From assembly GCA_002483085.1 (NCBI GenBank), contig DLHF01000019.1, forward strand, positions 1-5,773: DNA of 5,773 nucleotides. The letters are read 5' to 3'. The position numbers and the translations under genes are program-made. This DNA is from Ignavibacteria bacterium UBA7675. GTDB lineage: Bacteria > Bacteroidota > Ignavibacteria > Kapaibacteriales > UB7675. This document shows, piece by piece, positions 1 to 5,178 of this stretch; position 1 is the stretch's first letter, and the number at the start of each line of letters is the position of its first letter. Under the pieces are notes generated by a model, which saw only the letters and a list, made by a program, of their open reading frames with translations, did not search any database and was not told the origin of the DNA.

Positions 1-1474
1 GCAGTATTTCATCCTCTTAGAAACCCTCCGCGAATTTGCCACCGAGCACCTACAGCAAAGCGGCAACAGCGATGAACTCTTTGCACGCCATGCACACTAT
101 TACCGCGAGCTTGCAGAAAGCTATCGGGAAGAGCATTCGGATGAAGATTTTGCAAAGTGGTTTGCAGACATTGCACACGCATTTAGCAATATTCGCGCTG
201 CCTTCAACCTGTATAGAAGTACCAAGCAGTGGGAGCATGCAGGTCGCCTGTTTGCGGCGTTACAGGAATACTGGCTTGCACGCAGCCTCTCCGGCGAAAC
301 CATGCTGTGGTTGGAAGACCTCACACCACGCATGCAGGAAATTTCTATTCCCATCCGGTGCGCAATCTATAATCTCGCAGGATATTTCCTCCGCGACATA
401 GGCAATATTACCGCAGCAATAGCCAACTACCGAGAAGTGGAGCGCCTTCTTACAGGTACCGAATACACGAAGCTGCTCGATGCAGCCAAGAGCAGTATGG
501 GAATATGCCTCGTACTCGCTGGCGACTTCAGTACAGCGGAAGCCACCTACGAGGAGTTGTTATCGCGAATACAGGACTCAGGCGATATCATTAGCATTGC
601 CAGAACAATGCTGCATTACTCCTATATATGCGGGCGCACCAACAGAGACGACATGGCGGCTACGCTTCTGGAACAAAGTACGGAGCTCTTGCGAAAAGGC
701 GGATTTCAGCGACGCACAGCAATCAATCTGGCAACGCTCTCCGATTTTTACGCCCCTACCGACCCCCATCGCGCACGCGCATTGGCAAATGAAGCTCTTG
801 AAATCTGCGACCGGTTTAGCAATAAACCCTGTGAAGTTCGCTCGCTCTTGGTGCTCGCAGGCATTTCCCTGCGCGAGGAGCTCTATGCAGAAGCCGGGCA
901 ATATCTGCTGCGCGGGCTCCGTGTGGCACGCGACGCGGACTCCGTGCGCAACCTAATTCCTGTGATGCTGAACTTCACCGATCTTTTCCAGAGCATCGCA
1001 GCTTATGAAGCTACAGTGATGTGCTTTGCCTGCGCCAATACGCTTATGCAGGATTTTATGACTGAATACCACACAGCGTTTGGAATGGCACACGAAGAAG
1101 AAACGGTAGAACTACGCACAATGGTAGGAGAAGCTCTGTTCGACCGCGTGTGGCGGCAGACCAAACAGCTCACAATGACGCAAATCGAGCCGCTGATAGA
1201 GAGCGCTCTGAACGAGTACATCCCTGCGACCTCAACAGAGGCAAGAGCACCAGCGAATGTAACCGCGCCGCCTCCTGCCATAGCGACCCTGACTATACGT
1301 GAAACAGAAATCTTGCGGCTGCTCGCCCAAGGGCTTTCCAACAAAGAAATTGGGGAAAAACTGTTTATCAGCGAGCGCACAGTCCACGCCCATGTACGGT
1401 CGATCTACAGCAAGCTCGACATCAGCTCGCGCAGTGCAGCTACACGCTTTGCTGTGGAGCACGGCATTATTTGA
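1..1474 (+). CDS. LuxR-family transcriptional regulator of the ATPase-TPR-HTH type (COG3903-like), C-terminal part, 5' truncated by window edge
   Basis: The reading frame is open from base 2 to the TGA at 1472-1474, giving 490 residues with no start in the window; an internal ATG at 302 is not a credible start because the family signature lies before it. Residues 3-13 (FILLETLREFA), the RHAHYYRELAE stretch at about 29-39 and FSNIRAAF at 61-68 match the segment that follows the NB-ARC/ATPase domain in large LuxR regulators. Residues about 110-400 are helical and TPR-like. FDRVWRQTKQLTMTQIEPLI, at about 380-400, corresponds to the conserved segment before the linker. A Pro/Ala-rich linker leads to a LuxR/GerE helix-turn-helix at about 430-490, with TIRETEILRLLAQGLSNKEI and a recognition helix around SERTVHAHV. 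By family knowledge such proteins use ATP-controlled assembly to activate transcription; the ATPase part and the signal are not visible here. The family is secure, the target unknown. Confidence 0.93.
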   Translation, partial: QYFILLETLREFATEHLQQSGNSDELFARHAHYYRELAESYREEHSDEDFAKWFADIAHAFSNIRAAFNLYRSTKQWEHAGRLFAALQEYWLARSLSGETMLWLEDLTPRMQEISIPIRCAIYNLAGYFLRDIGNITAAIANYREVERLLTGTEYTKLLDAAKSSMGICLVLAGDFSTAEATYEELLSRIQDSGDIISIARTMLHYSYICGRTNRDDMAATLLEQSTELLRKGGFQRRTAINLATLSDFYAPTDPHRARALANEALEICDRFSNKPCEVRSLLVLAGISLREELYAEAGQYLLRGLRVARDADSVRNLIPVMLNFTDLFQSIAAYEATVMCFACANTLMQDFMTEYHTAFGMAHEEETVELRTMVGEALFDRVWRQTKQLTMTQIEPLIESALNEYIPATSTEARAPANVTAPPPAIATLTIRETEILRLLAQGLSNKEIGEKLFISERTVHAHVRSIYSKLDISSRSAATRFAVEHGII

Positions 1475-1568
1475 TTACCAAATAGCACGGAATAATCCCC
1501 CCGTAGGAACTGCCGTTTTCATCCCTTTTCCTTACAATTACTGCCCCATTATCCACGCCCCAAACGAC

Positions 1569-1586
1569 ATAGGCAGAATTGCCTAT
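1569..1586 (+). terminator. Candidate weak terminator of the LuxR-type regulator
   Basis: A perfect 7-bp stem (ATAGGCA at 1569-1575, TGCCTAT at 1580-1586) closes a 4-nt loop and is followed directly by TTTG on the plus strand, 95 bp after the regulator's stop. The U-tract is short (the last base of the stem plus three T), so efficiency is uncertain. A second hairpin follows at once and may contribute. Confidence 0.45.
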
Positions 1587-1592
1587 TTTGCC

Positions 1593-1625
1593 CATCGGCA
1601 CCCCGATTAGGCAGTTCTGCCGATG
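1593..1625. repeat. Inverted repeat, 8-bp arms, next to the candidate terminator
   Basis: CATCGGCA (1593-1600) and TGCCGATG (1618-1625) are exact reverse complements around a 17-nt spacer. The spacer and right arm contain a near-copy of the preceding hairpin: positions 1570-1583 and 1608-1621 match at 11 of 14 bases. No T-tract follows. It may be a second transcription-end hairpin serving the convergent genes, or a small repeat family; the structure is seen, the role is inferred. Confidence 0.45.
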
Positions 1626-1658
1626 ATTCCACCCCCCGCCAAACCGTAATTTTGCGAC

Positions 1659-1798
1659 CTCTTAAGCAGCGTATGAGTTGCGGTGTATCGAGCTCAATCA
1701 GTCGATATCCGGCATCGCTCCTCGACAAAGCTTAGCTCTTAACTAACGCAGAGTCGCGATTTATCGAATTCATCTTCGATATCCGGCATCGCTCCTCG
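1659..1798. repeat. Two-copy imperfect tandem repeat with an exact 23-bp core
   Basis: The core at 1702-1724 is repeated exactly at 1776-1798 (begins TCGATATCCGGC, ends CTCCTCG). Similarity extends to the left: 1675-1691 aligns with 1751-1767 with few mismatches, and CTCTTAA occurs at both 1659-1665 and 1736-1742, so the unit is about 65 bp with a period of 74-77 bp. In both copies an ATCGA...TCGAT inverted repeat precedes the core (1687-1691/1702-1706; ATCGAA 1763-1768/TTCGAT 1775-1780), with different sequence between the arms. A more degenerate core (GATACCGGCATTGCCCG) appears at about 1820-1836. The function is unknown. Confidence 0.8.
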
Positions 1799-1927
1799 GC
1801 GTCATTTTACTCTTCGTGTGATACCGGCATTGCCCGAAGAAATCATGTTATTATTTATGAGGTCCGCAATGTCTATCGAACTGTGTGCAGCGCCGCCGAC
1901 ACGTGTTGATCTGCGATAAGCACAGCA

Positions 1928-2377
1928 TTAGAAATACCCAGCCATCAGCCGTTCCATCCATTCAGGAATTGTGGCATCGACAATACAATCGAACACAGGA
2001 ACATAAGGCTTGATGTCGACGACCGGTGTCCCGTTGATGGCATCGAGTCCCTGCACCCTGATACTATTTCCATCGCGCCCGAGAATGCGCACAGCCGTTA
2101 CTCCTATTGGGTTCGGCCTGTGCTTAGCTCGCTGGGCAAAGATACCGGCCTCTGGCATGTCGTCGCGTCCACGCGGACGCCGCACAAGATCGCCTGCGGG
2201 GTCGAAACTGGCCAGGTGCATCGCAAAAATGATAATCGCATGCGAAAATCCTTCGATGCCCTCCAGCCCACGCGCATATTCTTCGTGCACGTGAATCGTA
2301 GAAACAACATCGCCCCAACCTGAATCAACAGGCTCCTCGGCGGGCGAGTGGATTGTACCGATAATAGTTACGTCCAT
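1928..2377 (-). CDS. trmO: tRNA (N6-threonylcarbamoyladenosine(37)-N6)-methyltransferase TrmO/TsaA-like protein, short form
   Basis: 149 residues. TrmO proteins use S-adenosylmethionine to methylate t6A at position 37 of threonine tRNA, giving m6t6A, in the cytoplasm. The family blocks are visible: IGTIHSP at 6-12, RRPRGRDD at 66-73, GIFAQRAKHRPNPIGVT at 78-94, and GLDAINGTPVVDIKPYVP at 110-127. The ATG at 2375-2377 is preceded by AAAGGAG (complement of 2383-2389) with a 5-nt spacer, which fixes the start. The protein is a single domain, much shorter than the E. coli enzyme (about 235 residues), which has an extra C-terminal domain. It also reads AQRAKH where E. coli-type members usually have ATRSP-like sequence. 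Membership of the TsaA fold is clear; the exact tRNA substrate in this short branch is inferred. It is convergent with the regulator and 359 bp downstream of the OmpA-like gene. Confidence 0.9.
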   Translation of the reverse strand: MDVTIIGTIHSPAEEPVDSGWGDVVSTIHVHEEYARGLEGIEGFSHAIIIFAMHLASFDPAGDLVRRPRGRDDMPEAGIFAQRAKHRPNPIGVTAVRILGRDGNSIRVQGLDAINGTPVVDIKPYVPVFDCIVDATIPEWMERLMAGYF

Positions 2378-2382
2378 CCAAA

Positions 2383-2389
2383 CTCCTTT
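2383..2389 (-). promoter_or_regulatory. Shine-Dalgarno sequence of trmO
   Basis: On the minus strand AAAGGAG lies five bases before the ATG. It is close to the anti-SD complement and notable here because the neighbouring OmpA-like gene shows only a weak purine stretch, as is common in Bacteroidota. Confidence 0.75.
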
Positions 2390-2396
2390 ATACTAT

Positions 2397-2428
2397 CATG
2401 CCCGGCGCGCATTTGCACACCGGGCATG
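2397..2428 (-). promoter_or_regulatory. 32-bp near-palindrome immediately upstream of trmO
   Basis: CATGCCCGG (2397-2405) and CCGGGCATG (2420-2428) are exact 9-bp reverse complements. The interior also pairs except for two mismatched positions (2406/2419 and 2408/2417), so the whole forms a long hairpin or cruciform. It ends 19 bp before the trmO start codon and 7 bp before its ribosome site. It could be an operator, a leader hairpin affecting trmO translation, or an upstream transcription-end structure. On the plus strand it is followed by a T-rich run (GTTGTTTTGTG), but no plus-strand gene ends nearby. Confidence 0.6.
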
Positions 2429-2736
2429 GTTGTTTTGTGTGAATATCACCGCATTGCGGCAAACTTCATAGAGATCATTCTTTCGCTTCAGTCTCCGCCC
2501 ACAAGTTCGGTCGCTGCACCGCGCTGCACATCCGCTTTGTGGCTGTTCGACCCTTTTCGCAGTAGGCACCAGCGGCCTCGCCGTTCTTCCGGCGGCTGCC
2601 CCTCGGGCAACTACGAGCCGGTGTTGCGACCGGTGACAGCGACCATACGATAGAGCCGTCCCGCCAGGGCGGCTCCGCTGCAGCCACGCCCGTGCCACAT
2701 ATCCACGCTATACAGCGAAGCACGCTTGTAGTTCTC
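2429..2736. other. GC-rich, hairpin-dense non-coding block between ompA-like gene and trmO
   Basis: No frame gives a convincing protein. The frame running on past the ompA-like stop codon meets TAG and TGA stops. By my count 2521-2700 is 122/180 G+C (68%), against 23/60 in the AT-rich leader at 4981-5040. Short inverted repeats follow one another: 2499-2504/2537-2542, 2579-2583/2590-2594, 2618-2622/2629-2633 and 2653-2675, plus an 11-bp palindrome CCGCATTGCGG at 2449-2459. I looked for hallmarks of RNase P RNA, tmRNA and tRNA and did not recognise any. It may be a structured RNA, an interspersed repeat or a gene remnant. Confidence 0.5.
2653..2675 (-). terminator. Candidate transcription-end hairpin of the OmpA-like gene
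   Basis: GAGCCG (2653-2658) pairs with CGGCTC (2670-2675), and after a one-base bulge CCC (2660-2662) pairs with GGG (2667-2669) around a GCCA loop. It lies about 60 bp after the OmpA-like stop on the minus strand. There is no U-tract, so it is a candidate only. Its sequence closely resembles the hairpin at 5123-5144, which sits in the same position after the next minus-strand gene. Confidence 0.4.
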
Positions 2737-4866
2737 TTAGTTCTGCACCGGAGTTTCGACAACAATCTCCACAGTACGCGAATAGAAACGCCCAACCGGA
2801 TGATCGTTGTCAAACAGCAGCTTTTTGCTGCCCACGGGCAGGAGCGTTACTCTTTCCGGCGCAAACTTCAGCGTCGACTTTACGAGTTCGGCACGGCGCT
2901 GAGCCAACTGCTCATTGGAAAGGCTCGTACCGATGCGGTCGGTATAGCCGTGAATCGTAACATATGCATCGCTGCGTGCGCTCAGCTTTTTGCCGAGTTC
3001 CTGAATGCTCTCGCGGTGCTCGTCGTTCAGCGCAGCGCGGTTGTAATCGAACAGCACAAGGAAATATCGCTCGATGAGTTTATCCGCTTTTTTATCAGCG
3101 CGTTTTTCCTGCACAGTCAGATACCGCATATCCATAGTTTTCTCATCTGTAGCTTTCTGGCCTTCGTTGTCGGTCACTTCTATACGCACCACCAGCGGCG
3201 TTCGCGTCTGCGCCATCTGTTTCACATCGGCATCCCACAGCACCGGCGAAGGCAGCCCTGTTCCGCTGAACTCCCGCAGTGTGCTGTTGTTCTGCACTAC
3301 TGTTACTTTCCAATCGCGCACTCCTGCATCGGCTGTCACCACGGGCGTCATGCGTACACGGTCAAAAGACGCTTCGTAAGAAAAGTTGCTTATGCCCATA
3401 GGCTTCAGCAGATCCTTGCTTGTCATCTCCACACGGCGATTTTCTTCCTGGCCATCAGTGAGGTTTTTGTTAGAAGGTATAGCTGGCAGATTTCTGGATT
3501 TAACAACAAGGCGTTGAGCGTCGATGCCCCACACAGAAGTCAGATAATCTTTGATAGCCTGCGCCCGCGCCATCGAAAGTTTTGTATTATTTTCTTCTGC
3601 TCCCTGATCGCTGTTGCAACCGGTAAGCGTAAGCGTAGCTTTGGGCATCATACGCATCCGGTGAGCAATAATATTAAGCAGTTGGGGATACAGGCCGAGT
3701 ACATCATCTGTCCGCAATCCCGCTGTTGTAAACAACGCGGTTTCCTGCGATGTTAGCAGCCGGAGTTTTGTCTGCCCCAGATCGCTACTACCTTCCTGAA
3801 AAAACACATAGGGCAGCAGCGGAAAATTATCGGCGGTTTCTATCTGCTCTACTTGGCGCTTGTCGGGCGATACTACTGCCCCATCCGGCCCAAGTGTTGC
3901 AACATCAGCAATGGAAACGCTTAGCATCGAGCGCACAGGCTGCTCCAGCACATAGTGTTCGAGCATTGTGATACGGCGGAGTTCCGACGTAGCTTCGCGC
4001 GCAGTGTCGCGCCGTGTATCGGTACCGTCTAATCGCACGCGGCTGGCTGCAATTCCTTTTACACTTACAGTAGTTGTATCGCGCAGATACAGCGTGTCGC
4101 TCCGAATCTGCATGACAGGTGCAGGACGAAGGGGTATTTTGAACGCCGCGCCGAGGTGCAGCGTCGCAACTTTCCAGTCTGCATCCGACGACAACTTATT
4201 GAGCGGCAGTGCATAGCGGATTTCAGGAGCTATAATATTTTTGCCAAATGGTAAATCGTAGGAAACACCCACAACAGCAGTAAACAACATCGAGGAGATA
4301 TTCTCGAAGTCGCCATCGACTCCATTGCGTGTTTTAGAGCCGCCAAAGGTAAAGTTGTCGGAGATAACGCGCTCCTCGTAGTGATACGACGGCGACATCG
4401 ACAACCCTGCCTTCACTCCTGCATGAACATCCAGCCCACCGATCAACCGATAGGCGATATCCGGCTCTATAGTTACCATAGGCACATTTGCTTCTACTGT
4501 TTTTTCGGCAGTTACTTCCACTACGTTGTTGTTGAGCTCACCCTTTCCATATTGTTTCGTTGCGGTAAATGTGGCCTTCAGGTTCTGATAACCACCGCGC
4601 AAGCTCAGCCTTAGTGCATTGGAGAGCGGAAACTCCACAAGCGCACCAAAGGCAATCGACGAACCATCGAGGGTCTCAAAATCTGGGCAGCAATTGGCAA
4701 CCCCCTGTATCTGCGCCCCATTCAGCGTGTGATTCGTAATGTGATAATTGCCAAATACGCCAATAGCCATTGGCGGCGTTTCTTCTCCACCTGGAAGCAT
4801 CTGAGCGCACAGTGGTATAGCTCCACTGGCAAAAACTGTTAGCAGCGAGTACAAAAACAATCTCAT
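2737..4866 (-). CDS. Outer-membrane OmpA-family protein with N-terminal beta-barrel-like region and two OmpA-like domains
   Basis: 709 residues from the ATG at 4864-4866. A GTG start at 4905 would add 13 residues before a good signal peptide, so the ATG is preferred; residues 1-21 (MRLFLYSLLTVFASGAIPLCA) look like a Sec signal with cleavage before Gln. Residues about 33-246 alternate short hydrophobic strands and end LHLGAAFKIPL, as in outer-membrane beta-barrels. About 349-485 is a first OmpA-like domain (GCNSDQG at 416-422, LSMARA at 430-435, ENRRVE at 475-480). About 490-580 looks like an Ig-like beta domain (VRIEVTDNEGQKA). A charged segment (EKRADKKADKLIER) precedes the C-terminal OmpA domain, 600-705, with GYTDRIG at 640-646 and R658. 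By family knowledge the last domain binds peptidoglycan, so an envelope-anchoring role is inferred. In the first domain the ligand Asp is replaced by Ser419. Confidence 0.9.
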   Translation of the reverse strand: MRLFLYSLLTVFASGAIPLCAQMLPGGEETPPMAIGVFGNYHITNHTLNGAQIQGVANCCPDFETLDGSSIAFGALVEFPLSNALRLSLRGGYQNLKATFTATKQYGKGELNNNVVEVTAEKTVEANVPMVTIEPDIAYRLIGGLDVHAGVKAGLSMSPSYHYEERVISDNFTFGGSKTRNGVDGDFENISSMLFTAVVGVSYDLPFGKNIIAPEIRYALPLNKLSSDADWKVATLHLGAAFKIPLRPAPVMQIRSDTLYLRDTTTVSVKGIAASRVRLDGTDTRRDTAREATSELRRITMLEHYVLEQPVRSMLSVSIADVATLGPDGAVVSPDKRQVEQIETADNFPLLPYVFFQEGSSDLGQTKLRLLTSQETALFTTAGLRTDDVLGLYPQLLNIIAHRMRMMPKATLTLTGCNSDQGAEENNTKLSMARAQAIKDYLTSVWGIDAQRLVVKSRNLPAIPSNKNLTDGQEENRRVEMTSKDLLKPMGISNFSYEASFDRVRMTPVVTADAGVRDWKVTVVQNNSTLREFSGTGLPSPVLWDADVKQMAQTRTPLVVRIEVTDNEGQKATDEKTMDMRYLTVQEKRADKKADKLIERYFLVLFDYNRAALNDEHRESIQELGKKLSARSDAYVTIHGYTDRIGTSLSNEQLAQRRAELVKSTLKFAPERVTLLPVGSKKLLFDNDHPVGRFYSRTVEIVVETPVQN

Positions 4867-4984
4867 GAGAAAGCTCTCTGTAAAAGGGAATAAACTTCGC
4901 AACACACCTAAATAGCCGAGGCACTACGGCAATCCGGTTCTATTAACTCTGCAAGATACATGCCATACATTCTTTAGCCAACTG

Positions 4985-5015
4985 GAAGAGCATAACTCTT
5001 TGCTCTTCTGCTCTT
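4985..5015. repeat. Inverted repeat with two alternative partners upstream of the OmpA-like gene
   Basis: GAAGAGCA (4985-4992) is the exact reverse complement of TGCTCTTC (5001-5008), with an 8-nt loop. TGCTCTT recurs at 5009-5015, so the left arm can pair with either copy. CTCTT itself occurs three times, at 4996, 5003 and 5011. It lies about 120-150 bp before the OmpA-like ATG and, if transcribed, in its leader. A regulatory role is possible but unproven. Confidence 0.45.
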
Positions 5016-5122
5016 GTATTATGCTTTTTTCATTACTCCCTATAGGCGAAGTACCCTAATAGAACAGTTCTGTATTGGTTGTTTGCTGTCTAACAATACT
5101 ATGTTTCTTCTCCGCACATCTC

Positions 5123-5144
5123 AGCCGCTCCGTCAGGAGCGGCT
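5123..5144 (-). terminator. Strong hairpin after the T9SS-protein gene, candidate terminator
   Basis: AGCCGCTCC (5123-5131) and GGAGCGGCT (5136-5144) form a perfect 9-bp stem with a 4-nt loop, 34 bp past the stop of the minus-strand T9SS gene. The only T run (TTT within CTTTCCC) lies on the plus-strand side, whereas the gene it would terminate is on the minus strand, where no U-tract follows. It is the most stable hairpin in the window and very likely marks a transcript end or a protected 3' end. Confidence 0.6.
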
Positions 5145-5178
5145 TTCCCATCAGCTATTTGTCTGCCAATAACTCCAC

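Larger units (their letters stand above)
1475..1927. other. Convergent intergenic region without a convincing gene
   Basis: This 453-bp gap lies between the 3' ends of the regulator (plus strand) and trmO (minus strand). I see no reading frame with protein-like composition. It holds two hairpins near the regulator's end (1569-1586 and 1593-1625) and an imperfect tandem duplication (1659-1798). The remainder (1800-1927) shows only a decayed third copy of the repeat core and a 24-codon ORF at 1845-1919 that I do not accept as a gene. Confidence 0.7.
4867..5178 (-). other. Upstream/leader region of the OmpA-like gene
   Basis: 312 bp separate the T9SS-protein stop from the OmpA-like start. The region is AT-rich in the middle and should hold the promoter of the OmpA-like gene, but I cannot assign a convincing sigma-70 or Bacteroidota-type (TAnnTTTG) promoter. 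Ahead of the ATG only a weak purine stretch (CAGAGAG) is seen. It contains a hairpin at 4985-5008, an 11-bp palindrome AGAACAGTTCT at 5061-5071 and the hairpin at 5123-5144. No gene is supported. Confidence 0.5.

Noticed and set aside
1659..1798. CRISPR array
   Set aside because: There are only two good copies, the repeat boundaries fade gradually, and the intervening sequence is itself partly repeated. No cas gene is present.
1845..1919. 24-codon ORF on the plus strand (MLLFMRSAMSIELCAAPPTR then VDLR)
   Set aside because: It resembles a leader peptide only superficially. It has no clear ribosome site and no plus-strand gene downstream that it could control; trmO lies there in the opposite direction.
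2536..2570. T-loop-like GTTCGAC motif suggesting a tRNA or tmRNA 3' part
   Set aside because: The flanking bases do not form a T-stem, and no acceptor or anticodon arm could be found on either strand.
2396..2698. 100-codon minus-strand frame between the OmpA-like gene and trmO
   Set aside because: Its composition is Arg/Cys-rich and unlike a protein. It overlaps several inverted repeats and runs into the near-palindrome upstream of trmO. It is better explained as non-coding.
2692..3756. 354-codon open frame on the plus strand opposite the OmpA-like gene
   Set aside because: It lies antisense to clear OmpA-like coding sequence. Its product is rich in His/Arg/Cys with no domain pattern, typical of a shadow frame.
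4867..4905. GTG start at 4905 for the OmpA-like gene
   Set aside because: It would put 13 residues ahead of a well-formed signal peptide. The ATG at 4866 gives a normal signal sequence directly.
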